A stretch of DNA of 64,000 nt from Chloroflexota bacterium (GTDB lineage Bacteria; Chloroflexota; Anaerolineae; Anaerolineales; Villigracilaceae), in the NCBI GenBank assembly GCA_016234485.1, contig JACRBL010000013.1, positions 39,411-103,410 of the forward strand, in the 5' to 3' direction. The position numbers and the translations under genes are program-made. The notes below the pieces were generated by a model that had not been told where the DNA came from, made no database searches, and saw nothing but the letters and a program-made list of their open reading frames with translations. This document shows, piece after piece, positions 48,630 through 57,398 of the stretch; within the stretch, counting starts at the first letter, position 1; each line of letters starts with the position of its first letter.

Positions 48630-50363
48630 CTATTTCAACGGCGAATCCTTGCGCTCGACACAATAGCGTTCCAACTCTTTATACGCGACCGTCTTCACCG
48701 ATTTCTTGCGGATGTCAACGACCGTTACGCGTTCGGTGCAGGAATAGCATGGGTCAATGCTAGCGACGATGAGCGGCGCATCCGAGAAGGTGTTGCCGCG
48801 CAGCATGTAGCGCAACGCAGGCCAGTTGTTGTAACTGGAGGCGCGGCACTTCCAGCGATAGATTTTCTGATTGTCGCCCAACATGCTCCAGTGGATGTCT
48901 TCGCCGCGCGGGGCTTCGACGTAACCGAGCGCGAAACTATACGGTTTGTACGCGAACCCTTCGGTCAAGATCGGACCTTCGGGGATGGTCTCCAAACATT
49001 GCGCCACCATATCGAGCGAGACGAAGAACTCCTCCGCGCGGATCAGTGTGCGCGAGAGCACGTCGCAACCCGTCTTGGAGATCGTCGTCCACGGCACACG
49101 GTCATACGCGCAATAGGGATGGATGACGCGGATGTCGCGGTGGAAGCCTGAGCCGCGCAGGTTGGGACCCACGGGGCTGTAATCGCGCGCCACATTCGGC
49201 TCGAGTCGACCGATGCCCGCCGTGCGCTGGACGATGTTCGGCGTGTTGAGCAAAATGTCCACGAGGCGGGTCACTTCCCCGCGCAGTTCGGCAATCCATT
49301 GCAAGACCTGTGTGCGTTCCTCTTTCAAAATGTCCTTACGGATTCCACCGATCAGGTTCATGCCGTAGGTCTTGCGCGCGCCCGTCAACAACTCGGCCAT
49401 CTTCATGGTCTTCTCGCGCACGCGGAAGAATTGCATGAAGCCCGTATCGAAACCCACGAAGTGGCAGGCCAATCCCAAATTCAACAAGTGGCTGTGCAAG
49501 CGTTCCACTTCCAGCAAAATCGTGCGGATGTATTGCGCCCGCGCGGGGACTTCGATTCCCAGCGCGCGCTCGATGGATGTGCTGTACGCCACGCTATGGG
49601 CGTATCCACAAATGCCGCAGATGCGGTCCGTCAAAAATGTGATCTGGTCGTAGGTCATGCGCGACTCGGCCAGTTTCTCCATGCCGCGATGGACGTAGAA
49701 GAGTCGGTAGTCCGCATCCACAATGTGCTCGCCGTCCATGTACAGGCGGAAGTGACCAGGCTCATCCGACGTCATGTGCAGAGGGCCAAGCGGCACTTCC
49801 ACCACGCCCTCCCCCTCCACCTGGATAAACTCGTAGTTCTCCTCCTCCCGCGTCGGCGTGGGACGGAAGCGATAATCCATCGCGTCCTTGCGAAGCGGAT
49901 GCAATTCGGGCGGCCAGTCATCGGGCAGGACGAGTCGGCGCTTGTCCACCATCCCGACGGGCTGAATGCCAAACATATCGCGGACCTCGCGCTCATACCA
50001 AACCGCGGCGGGCACGCGCGAAGCGACCGCGGGAAACTCAGGCTGATGCGGCGGGATGAGCGCCCGGATCACCACGTAGGCTTTTTCGGTTTCGGTCTCG
50101 TCGCCTTCCACCGAGAGCACGTAGTAGATCGCGAAATGCCCGTTGATCGGACGCTCGTCCGAGCCGACCACGGTGGAGAGCCAGCCGCCCAAACGATAAT
50201 AGACAAACTCCACCACGTCGGGCAGGGAGTTGAGTTCCACCATCAGCGTGACCTGCTCCGCGGCCTGCCACGACTCTTCGAGGATCTTGCCGCCAAATTG
50301 CGCGCGCATCGCGTCCACGTATTTCTGTCCGACTTTCGGTTTTGCTTCTGCCAATTCGATCAT
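48630..50363 (-). CDS. hyfG: HyfG/HycE-like [NiFe]-hydrogenase large subunit (group 4a)
   Basis: A 577-residue fusion of a NuoC-like N-terminal domain (residues 1-160, including VWYEREVRDMFGI) and a NuoD-like catalytic domain. Both Ni-Fe ligand pairs are present: RICGICGYAHS near residue 245 and DPCYSCTER near 545, so it is a hydrogenase and not a complex I subunit. After the second motif about 28 residues remain as a possible C-terminal peptide for HycI. The NuoD-like helix EVERLHSHLLNLG is typical. GGAG precedes the ATG. Together with HyfB-F it would evolve or consume H2 with ion translocation. Confidence 0.93.
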   Translation of the reverse strand: MIELAEAKPKVGQKYVDAMRAQFGGKILEESWQAAEQVTLMVELNSLPDVVEFVYYRLGGWLSTVVGSDERPINGHFAIYYVLSVEGDETETEKAYVVIRALIPPHQPEFPAVASRVPAAVWYEREVRDMFGIQPVGMVDKRRLVLPDDWPPELHPLRKDAMDYRFRPTPTREEENYEFIQVEGEGVVEVPLGPLHMTSDEPGHFRLYMDGEHIVDADYRLFYVHRGMEKLAESRMTYDQITFLTDRICGICGYAHSVAYSTSIERALGIEVPARAQYIRTILLEVERLHSHLLNLGLACHFVGFDTGFMQFFRVREKTMKMAELLTGARKTYGMNLIGGIRKDILKEERTQVLQWIAELRGEVTRLVDILLNTPNIVQRTAGIGRLEPNVARDYSPVGPNLRGSGFHRDIRVIHPYCAYDRVPWTTISKTGCDVLSRTLIRAEEFFVSLDMVAQCLETIPEGPILTEGFAYKPYSFALGYVEAPRGEDIHWSMLGDNQKIYRWKCRASSYNNWPALRYMLRGNTFSDAPLIVASIDPCYSCTERVTVVDIRKKSVKTVAYKELERYCVERKDSPLK

Positions 50364-50382
50364 GGTGATCTCCGTTTATTCT

Positions 50383-50490
50383 GTCATTGCGAGGAGGGCG
50401 CTCTTCCCGACGACCCTGGCACCGCCCGCCAGGGCAGGTGAGCAATCTCCGCGTCGTGGAGGGGATTGCTTCGCTCCGCTCGCAATGACG
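50383..50490. repeat. family A palindromic repeat, copy 10, with nested insert
   Basis: GTCATTGCGAGGAGGGC...GCTCGCAATGACG with a 27-base insert at 50414-50440 (begins CCCTGGCACC, ends GGGCAGGTG). It lies between hyfF and hyfG. Confidence 0.8.
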
Positions 50491-50497
50491 AGAAAAA

Positions 50498-52117
50498 TTA
50501 ATGTCCGCTAAAGAACGAGAAAAACGATTCGACGGACAACCCGCCCAGAGGTCCCGCCACCGATGCGCTTCCATTCGGACCCGCGAGCGGGGTCGCGGTC
50601 ACTCCAGCGTTAACCACCTCGACGGCGCCGTTCAGCAAGTCGGTCAACTGCGCGGGCATGAAGAGTCCGAGGACGAGCGCCAACACCATCAGGATGGCAA
50701 TCGGCGCGAGCGTGGTAAATCCGCTTTCGCCATTTTGAATCTCAACAGGCTTCTGGCCGAGCGTCACAGAACTGCCCATGCGGAAGAGCGCCGTGAAGGC
50801 CAGCATGAGCAGTAACATGCAGACGATCATCAACCACCAGTAGCCTGTGGCGATGCCCGCCGAAACGATCAGGAACTTGCTGAAGAAAATATTGAAGGGC
50901 GGCGCGCCGACCAGTGCGAAGACGCCCGCCAGCAGGAAGAAGCTCGTCAGCGGCGCGGCTTGCATGAGGCCTTTCACCACGTCCAAACTGCGCGAGCGAT
51001 ATTTCATCAGGATGTTGCCCGAGAGGAAGAACATCATCGTTTTGACGATGCTGTGATTCACCAGTTGAAGCAGTCCCGCCAAAATGCCGATGGGACCGCC
51101 AAGGCCGAGGGCGATGAGGATCAGGCCAATGTTCTCGGGGCTGGAATAGGCCAGCAGGCGGTTGATGTCTTTTTGTCCCATCATGAAGAAGACCGCCGCG
51201 GCGAGAGAGATAACGCCAAAGACGAGGAAGAGGATCTGTGCGAAGGATGTACCCAGCGCGAGATTGACGATGATCGAGAAGCGGATGATGACGAACAGCG
51301 TGCAGTTGACCAGCACGCCCGAGAGCAGCGCGCTGACGGGGCTGGGCGCTTCGCTGTAGGTATCGGGAAGCCACGAGTGCATGGGGACGATGCCCGCCTT
51401 GGTGCCGAACCCGATCAGGATGAAAACGAAGGCCAGTTTCAACAGAGTCGGGTCGAGCGTGGAGGCGTTCTTGACGATCTCCGTCCACAGGCTGGCTTTG
51501 CTGGTTTCCTGAATCAGATTCACCGCGTCCGAGTAGACGAGGATCGTTCCGTACAAGCCGAAGGCCACGCCCACCGTGCAGATAACCACGTACTTCCACG
51601 CGGCTTCCAGCGCGGGACGCGTCCCATACAGCCCGACGAGGAAGGCCGAGCTGAGCGTGGTCGCTTCGATGGCGACCCACATGATGATGATGTTATTGGA
51701 CGTGACCGCCAGCAACATGGTGAAGAGGAAAAAATGGAAGAGGCTGTAAAAGACGCGCAGGCGTCCCATGTCGAGACCGCCGATGGCGATGTCGTGATTG
51801 GTGTATCCGACGGCGAGTTCATGGCGGGTGAATCCAATGGAATAAATGCCAGATAGGAATCCCATTACTCCCACGATGACAACGAAGAGCGCGCCGAGCG
51901 AATCCACTCGCAGCCAGTCGCTGAAAGCCAGCGCTTCGCCCGCGTCGAGAACCTGACCCGCCACGATGAAGGTAAGAACGAGGGTCGCGGTCACGCTGGC
52001 GAGATGGAGAAATTCCAAAATCGGACGGGTGAAATCTCCGAACCAGTGCACGATGAGCGACAGAACGGAAGCGATCAGCGGGACGAACAGAAGCCAGATC
52101 AGGTGAGGGGATTCCAT
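50498..52117 (-). CDS. hyfF: HyfF-like antiporter-type membrane subunit
   Basis: A 539-residue membrane protein of the NuoL/M/N-MrpA/D superfamily with about 14 helices. The TM5 glutamate region is MWVAIEATTLSSAFLVG. The broken helix is in GIVPMHSWLPDTYSEAPSPVSALLSG, and DINRLLAYSSPENIGLI replaces the usual lysine position with Asn. It is a proton- or sodium-pump module of the hydrogenase. It follows hyfE by nine bases. Hyf complexes carry three such subunits (B, D, F) and the shorter Hyc complexes only one, so this locus is Hyf-like. Confidence 0.9.
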   Translation of the reverse strand: MESPHLIWLLFVPLIASVLSLIVHWFGDFTRPILEFLHLASVTATLVLTFIVAGQVLDAGEALAFSDWLRVDSLGALFVVIVGVMGFLSGIYSIGFTRHELAVGYTNHDIAIGGLDMGRLRVFYSLFHFFLFTMLLAVTSNNIIIMWVAIEATTLSSAFLVGLYGTRPALEAAWKYVVICTVGVAFGLYGTILVYSDAVNLIQETSKASLWTEIVKNASTLDPTLLKLAFVFILIGFGTKAGIVPMHSWLPDTYSEAPSPVSALLSGVLVNCTLFVIIRFSIIVNLALGTSFAQILFLVFGVISLAAAVFFMMGQKDINRLLAYSSPENIGLILIALGLGGPIGILAGLLQLVNHSIVKTMMFFLSGNILMKYRSRSLDVVKGLMQAAPLTSFFLLAGVFALVGAPPFNIFFSKFLIVSAGIATGYWWLMIVCMLLLMLAFTALFRMGSSVTLGQKPVEIQNGESGFTTLAPIAILMVLALVLGLFMPAQLTDLLNGAVEVVNAGVTATPLAGPNGSASVAGPLGGLSVESFFSFFSGH

Positions 52118-52126
52118 GGTACGCCT

Positions 52127-52777
52127 CTATCCTTTGAGCGTTTGCAATTCAGCCGAATCCAGCGTGTGCAGACGTTTATAGATTTGTCCTGCGAGCGCCA
52201 CGAGGATGATGACCGCGAAGACCGCGTCGGTGGCGATGCCGATCTCCACGAGTTCGGGCGCGCGATAGGCAAGCAAGGCCAGGGTCAGGTGCGAGCCGTT
52301 TTCCATCAGGCAGAAGCCGAGGATCTGTTTGAAGAGATTTCGTTGGGTGACGATGCACAATTGACCGAAGAAGAAGTGCGCGACAGAGATCGCCAGCGCG
52401 GGGATGAAGTCCGCGGCGGATTTCAGCTCGATCTGACTCACGACTGTGAAGGACACCACGACAGCAAGAGCCGCCAGCAAAACCGAGACAGGAGCGCTAA
52501 CCGTGTTGAGCGATGTGACGGTCTGGTCTACTTTGCCCAACGCGCGGTAGAGAATCACAGGGACGAGCACGACCTTCGTCAGAAACGCGCTCGCCGCCCA
52601 CAGGTAGAGCTGGTCGGCTTCCATCCGAATCGCCAGCGCGAGGAAGATTGCCACGAGGATCAGCGACTGGAAACTATATAGGATGGCCGATTGGCGCGGC
52701 TTCTTCGTCTCAATCACGAGCAGGGATGTGAGGAGGAGCAGTCCGCTTAGGGTGTTGATCAGGTTGACGTTCAACAT
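52127..52777 (-). CDS. hyfE: HyfE-like membrane subunit
   Basis: A 216-residue membrane protein with six or seven helices, homologous to HyfE and partly to NuoK. The helix with NLFKQILGFCLMENGSHLTLAL carries the NuoK-like glutamate, and ELVEIGIATDAVFAVIILVAL is the next helix with its acidic residues. The ATG at 52777 with GGAG eight bases upstream gives the family length; longer readings pass through repeats. HyfE is specific to Hyf-type hydrogenases. Confidence 0.88.
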   Translation of the reverse strand: MLNVNLINTLSGLLLLTSLLVIETKKPRQSAILYSFQSLILVAIFLALAIRMEADQLYLWAASAFLTKVVLVPVILYRALGKVDQTVTSLNTVSAPVSVLLAALAVVVSFTVVSQIELKSAADFIPALAISVAHFFFGQLCIVTQRNLFKQILGFCLMENGSHLTLALLAYRAPELVEIGIATDAVFAVIILVALAGQIYKRLHTLDSAELQTLKG

Positions 52778-52786
52778 GTTGGTCTC

Positions 52787-52848
52787 CGAGGGAGGTACAC
52801 AGGTAGACACGTAAACAAGTAGGCAGGTACACAAGTACGCAGGTGTTT
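52787..52848. repeat. iterated-word stretch (ACAGGTAG/ACAAGTAG type)
   Basis: Direct, imperfect repeats of GGTACACAGGTAGACACG and AACAAGTAGGCAGG lie between hyfE and family A copy 11. Unlike other iterated-word elements, no clear reverse-complement arm is visible. Confidence 0.55.
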
Positions 52849-52850
52849 CC

Positions 52851-52964
52851 GTCATTGCGAGGAGGGCGCTCTCCCTGGCACCGCCCGCCAGGGCAGGTGT
52901 CCCGACGAAGCAATCTCCTAGTCGTACGCGGGGATTGCTTCGCAACGAACGCTCACAATGACGA
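52851..52964. repeat. family A palindromic repeat, copy 11, with nested insert
   Basis: CGTCATTGCGAGGAGGGC...CGCTCACAATGACG with the 27-base insert at 52874-52900, in the same orientation as copy 10 and opposite to copy 8. It lies between hyfD and hyfE. Confidence 0.8.
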
Positions 52965-52973
52965 GCGAGGCCC

Positions 52974-54419
52974 TCACTTCAACCACGCCATCGCGAAGAA
53001 GCCAGAGAGAAGCGCGAGGCACGCCAGAATGACGAGGGCGAACTTCATCGAAGGCGCAATGTCGGATGCGGCCGCGACTTCGGCGGAGGAATCGCCAGGC
53101 ACAGACGAGCTAAAGACCCAGAACAGCCAGGCGAAACTGCCGATGGTCTCCAGAATGGCGATGACGACGAGGATCATCAAAAGTGGCGCATTCTTGGCGG
53201 CTTCGAAGCCGCCCGCGAAGATGGTGAACTTGCTGAAGAATCCGTTGAAGGGCGGCACGCCCGTCACAGCCAGCGCGGCGACCGCGAAGCAGATTCCCAC
53301 GAGTGGCATCTTCTTGAGCAAGCCCTTCAAGTTCGGCAACAGGCGCGTCCCCGTGGAGAAGCCGACCGCGCCCGCCACGAGGAAGAAGAGTCCCTTGCCG
53401 AGAGCGTGGTTGAAGACGTGGGCGATCGCGCCGTTGAAGGCCGTCGCGGAGCCGAAGATCGAAAGGGACAGCGCGAAGAAGATATAAGACAACTGCGTGA
53501 TGGTGGAATACGCCAGCAGGCGTTTGAAATCTTTTTGCGGGAAGTACATCAACAGGCCGTAGAACATGGTGACGATCGCCATGATGACGCCCACGACCCC
53601 GATGACTTGCGGAACCGTCCCCGCAGAGAGCAGACAACGCGCGAAGATGTAGACGCCCGCCTTCACCATTGAAGCTGCGTGCAGGTACGCGCTGATCGGC
53701 GTCGGCGCGGCCATCGCGTCGGGAAGCCAGAAGTGGAGGGGCAACTGCGCCGACTTGCCCCAGGCTGCGATCAGGATGCCGATGAAGAGCCAGGTTTTGA
53801 TCGTGTCGTCCAACGTTGCGAACGCGGAGAGTTGGAAGCCGCCCGTCAATACGAAAAAGGCAGCAGTAGCGATGAACAATCCCACGGAGGCCAACTCGGT
53901 GGTGACAATGGCTTTCAGCGCGGCCTTGAGCGATTTCTCGTCGTTGTAGTAACCAATGAGTCCCCACGAGCAGACGCCCGTCAACTCAAAGAAGGCGAGC
54001 AGGCCAAGCATGGTGGAGGACATCACCAGTCCCGCCATCGCGCCGATGAAGGTCAGCAGGAAGAAGTAATAGCGACGTTGCACGCCGTTGTGTTCGACGT
54101 GGTCGCGGTTCTTCTCGGAGAGGTATCCGCCTGAATAAACCACCACCAGGAACCCGAACAGGATGAAGACCGAGCCGAGTAACGCGCTGATCTTGTCCAC
54201 GATCACGCCGTAGAGGACGATGTCGCCGAAGAAGAGTAGGTCTTGGGTATAGCCGACCTTGCCCGTCATGCCGAGACTGTACAGGACGAACAGCGTGCAG
54301 AGCATCGCAGCAAACGTGACGAGTTGACTGGTCGCTTTCACCCACGAACGCGGCAGGATCAGCACGAGAAGGCTTCCCAAAAACGGGAGCAGGATGCCCG
54401 CGAGCACGAATGTCACCAT
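52974..54419 (-). CDS. hyfD: HyfD-like antiporter-type membrane subunit
   Basis: A 481-residue antiporter-like subunit with about 14 helices. FFELTGVCSWGLIGYY contains the TM5 glutamate, WGKSAQLPLHFWLPDAMAAPTPISAYLH the broken helix with its lysine, and DFKRLLAYSTITQLSYI the second lysine, so the ion path looks intact. It closely resembles the NuoL core without the C-terminal lateral helix. It follows hyfC by 12 bases. It is the second of three pump modules in this hydrogenase. Confidence 0.9.
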   Translation of the reverse strand: MVTFVLAGILLPFLGSLLVLILPRSWVKATSQLVTFAAMLCTLFVLYSLGMTGKVGYTQDLLFFGDIVLYGVIVDKISALLGSVFILFGFLVVVYSGGYLSEKNRDHVEHNGVQRRYYFFLLTFIGAMAGLVMSSTMLGLLAFFELTGVCSWGLIGYYNDEKSLKAALKAIVTTELASVGLFIATAAFFVLTGGFQLSAFATLDDTIKTWLFIGILIAAWGKSAQLPLHFWLPDAMAAPTPISAYLHAASMVKAGVYIFARCLLSAGTVPQVIGVVGVIMAIVTMFYGLLMYFPQKDFKRLLAYSTITQLSYIFFALSLSIFGSATAFNGAIAHVFNHALGKGLFFLVAGAVGFSTGTRLLPNLKGLLKKMPLVGICFAVAALAVTGVPPFNGFFSKFTIFAGGFEAAKNAPLLMILVVIAILETIGSFAWLFWVFSSSVPGDSSAEVAAASDIAPSMKFALVILACLALLSGFFAMAWLK

Positions 54420-54431
54420 CTCATACTCCTT

Positions 54432-55370
54432 TTAGATCCTGACCAGATAAAACGCGAAGCACAACAGTCCCACGCCGACGGCGATCCACGTGAACGAGGG
54501 GGCTTTGATGAAGCGCGTACGCGCCATGGCGTTTTCCAGAATGGCGGCGAGGAAGTAGAGCGCCGCAGCTTTGATGAGGAAGATCGCCAGTGCGAGCAGT
54601 CCGCCCAACAGCGAGAGAGTTGTCATCGTGCCGAAGGGAACGAAGACCGCGATGAAGAGCGAGACGACCGCCAGTTGCTTCATGTAGAAGCCCCACTGCA
54701 TCAGCGCCAGTCCGCGGCCAGAGTATTCGGTGAAGGCGCCCTCCTGCAATTCCTGTTCGGCTTCGGAAAGATCGAAGGGAAGTTTGCCCGCTTCCACGAA
54801 GACCACGAACGCGAACGAGACCATCCCCAGCCAGACCGTGGCGAGGTAGGGGATCGCGCCCGTCGCGACGCCGCGGCTGATGGCGCCGAGATTGGTTGAT
54901 TCTGCGAGCAGGGACATGACGAACAGCACCAGCAGGATCAACGGCTCCACCAGCGCCGAGACGAACAACTCGCGGCGCGCACCCATCCCGCCGAAGGTGC
55001 TGCCCGAGGAGAGTCCCGCGAGCGACGTGAAGAAGCGCGCCAGCATCAGTAGGTAGACGACGAGGATCATGTCGCCGACCCAGCCGAAGGGTGAGTCCGC
55101 GGCGAGAATGGGGACGATCATCACGACCAGCAGCGCAGAAACAATCGTCACGTAAGGCGTGATGCGAAAGACCAGGCTTCCGTGCGCGGGCAGAATCTCC
55201 TGCCGCTTCATCAACTTGAACAGGTCGTAATAATTTTGCAACAGCGGAGGTCCATGCCGCGAGTGCATCTTGGCGCGCAACACTCTGGCAAAACCAGAAA
55301 AGAGCGGAGCCAGGGCGGCGACGAGAACCGCTTGCAGGAGGCCAATGAAAATTAAACTGCCAGTGGTCAT
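54432..55370 (-). CDS. hyfC: HyfC/HycD-like membrane subunit
   Basis: A 312-residue NuoH-type subunit with about eight helices that links the hydrogenase module to the membrane arm. LRAKMHSRHGPPLLQNYYDLFKL (residues about 33-55) corresponds to the first cytoplasmic loop of NuoH, and PFDLSEAEQELQEG (near 197) is the acidic loop. GLSSGSTFGGMGARRELFVS is typical of HycD/HyfC. It lies nine bases after hyfB. Confidence 0.92.
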   Translation of the reverse strand: MTTGSLIFIGLLQAVLVAALAPLFSGFARVLRAKMHSRHGPPLLQNYYDLFKLMKRQEILPAHGSLVFRITPYVTIVSALLVVMIVPILAADSPFGWVGDMILVVYLLMLARFFTSLAGLSSGSTFGGMGARRELFVSALVEPLILLVLFVMSLLAESTNLGAISRGVATGAIPYLATVWLGMVSFAFVVFVEAGKLPFDLSEAEQELQEGAFTEYSGRGLALMQWGFYMKQLAVVSLFIAVFVPFGTMTTLSLLGGLLALAIFLIKAAALYFLAAILENAMARTRFIKAPSFTWIAVGVGLLCFAFYLVRI

Positions 55371-55379
55371 GGGTCTCTC

Positions 55380-57398
55380 CTACTTGAAAATCACGATCAG
55401 CAGAACGGCGAGCGCGATGAAAATGTAGAGACAGTACATCCGCAGGTCGCCCATTTGCATGCGCTGCACCCAGCCCCCCACTGTCCGCACGAAGGCGAAG
55501 ATCGGCTGGGAGACGGTTCGCTCGACGACGGGTTCCGCGGCGGGAAGCGACGCGCCGAATCTCTTCGCGAACGACGCGATCCCGTCCAGCGGTTTTTGCG
55601 CGAGCGTGCGCAAAAGATACAGCGGACGAAACGCGGCCAGCATCGGTTGGGCAAAGTTCGTGGCCGAGATGCCCATCTGCGGCTGGTAGCCGTACCCGCA
55701 CGCCCACGGATCCGCATCGACCCGTTGGCCTGCTCGGTGACCTCCGAGCGCGAACACGGCGACGAGCGGGAAGGTCAGCAAGCCCGCGTGGAGCAGGAAA
55801 ATGATCGGCGTGGACAGGACGCCCTGCGCTTCATTCCCAGGGAAAATTTGGATGCCGCTCGCCAGCGTTTCAGTCGGGACGTTTGCCACCTGTGCCGCGA
55901 CTCCCCCGATGAACGGCGTCACCCACGGCGCGCCGAGGCCAAGCAGAGTGACGGCAATCGCGAGCGCTCCCATCCCCGCCAGCATCGAGCCTGGGACTTC
56001 GACCGCGTCCCGCGCGTGAACGCTACGCGGCTGACCCGTGAACGTCGTCCCATACGCCTTGACGAAAGTCATCGCCGCCATCGCGCCGACGAGACCGAGC
56101 AACACGGCGAACAGCGGCGCGAAGACTCGCAACACGCCGAGTTCAGTACTGCTGGCAATGAACAGCGACTGGAAGACAAACCACTCGCTGACAAATCCAT
56201 TCAACGGAGGGATGGCCGAGATCGCCACCGCGCCGACGAGGAAGACGAAACTCGTCCACGGCATGGCGCGGGCGAGACCGCCCATCTCGTTCATGTTGCG
56301 CGTGTGCGCGGAATAAACGACCGCGCCCGCGCCCATGAACAAGAGTCCCTTGAACATGGCATGGTTGAGTAAGTGATAGAGCGCGGCTAAAAATCCGATT
56401 ACTGCCAGCGTGGGCAATTGCAGAGACATGCCCATCATCCCGACACCGACGCCCATCAAAATAATGCCGACATTCTCGACGCTGGAATAAGCCAGCAGGC
56501 GCTTCAGGTCGCGCTCGTCGAGGGCGTAGACGATGCCCAGCAACGCGGACAACCCGCCGAAGCACAGCACGACGAATCCCCACCACCAGAGCGGCGCGCC
56601 GAGAATGTCCACGCACAGGCGGATGAGACCGTAGATGGCGGTCTTGATCATCACGCCCGAAAGCAAGGCCGAAACATGCGAAGGCGCGGCAGGATGCGCG
56701 CGCGGGAGCCAGATGTGCAGAGGCACAATGCCCGCCTTCGCGCCGAAGCCGAAGAAGGCCAGCAGAAAGATCAGGCTTTGAATGCCGAGGGGCAAACCCG
56801 CGTTGCGGAAGGAGTCGAAATCAAAACTACCCGTCTGCTGATACAGGATGAAGAACGACAGCATGATTAGCGCCGTTCCGATATGCGCGATCAGGAAGTA
56901 GAGATAGCCCGCGCTGACCGATTCCTTTTTTTCCTGCTCGAAGATGACGAGGAAGTAGGAGGCCAGCGTCATCAACTCCCAGAAGATGAGGAAGTAGAAG
57001 GCGTTGGCGACCGTCACCACCATCAACATGGCGGCGATGAAAATATTGTTGAAGAAACCCAGTTCGCCGCACCCGCGTCCGCGATATTCGTGGACGTAAC
57101 CGATGGAGTAGATGCTGGCCGCGAATGCGAGCAGGGAGATCGCCCCGACCATGAACGCGGAGAGACCGTCCATTGCAAGGACGAAGCGACCGAACGCGGA
57201 GAAGCCAGTCAGCTCGAGTGAGGCGGAGTCACCCACGAACGCGGCCAGGGCGGAGAGAAACGCCAGCACGGAGGCCGCGGCCCCTCCCAGTCCAGAAACG
57301 ACGCGGGCGGGGCGTTCGAGTCCGCGCAGGAGCAGGGAGAGCAGTCCCGTCGCCGCGAACGTCAGTGCGGAGGATATGAGGAGTTGGATGGCGTCCAT
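55380..57398 (-). CDS. hyfB: HyfB/HycC-like antiporter-type membrane subunit
   Basis: A 672-residue subunit with about 16 helices. The TM5 region is FLIFWELMTLASYFLV, the broken helix is in AGIVPLHIWLPRAHPAAPSHVSALLSG, and DLKRLLAYSSVENVGII has the second lysine. The C-terminal extension (residues about 520-640) includes the conserved ACGYGYQPQMGISATNF segment of HyfB/HycC and ends in a last helix. It is the distal pump equivalent of NuoL. Its ATG overlaps the hyfA stop by one base (TAATG). Confidence 0.92.
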   Translation of the reverse strand: MDAIQLLISSALTFAATGLLSLLLRGLERPARVVSGLGGAAASVLAFLSALAAFVGDSASLELTGFSAFGRFVLAMDGLSAFMVGAISLLAFAASIYSIGYVHEYRGRGCGELGFFNNIFIAAMLMVVTVANAFYFLIFWELMTLASYFLVIFEQEKKESVSAGYLYFLIAHIGTALIMLSFFILYQQTGSFDFDSFRNAGLPLGIQSLIFLLAFFGFGAKAGIVPLHIWLPRAHPAAPSHVSALLSGVMIKTAIYGLIRLCVDILGAPLWWWGFVVLCFGGLSALLGIVYALDERDLKRLLAYSSVENVGIILMGVGVGMMGMSLQLPTLAVIGFLAALYHLLNHAMFKGLLFMGAGAVVYSAHTRNMNEMGGLARAMPWTSFVFLVGAVAISAIPPLNGFVSEWFVFQSLFIASSTELGVLRVFAPLFAVLLGLVGAMAAMTFVKAYGTTFTGQPRSVHARDAVEVPGSMLAGMGALAIAVTLLGLGAPWVTPFIGGVAAQVANVPTETLASGIQIFPGNEAQGVLSTPIIFLLHAGLLTFPLVAVFALGGHRAGQRVDADPWACGYGYQPQMGISATNFAQPMLAAFRPLYLLRTLAQKPLDGIASFAKRFGASLPAAEPVVERTVSQPIFAFVRTVGGWVQRMQMGDLRMYCLYIFIALAVLLIVIFK

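Noticed and set aside
18571..52964. CRISPR array
   Set aside because: The repeated elements are 70-158 bp, palindromic, kilobases apart and without regular spacers, and no cas gene is present.
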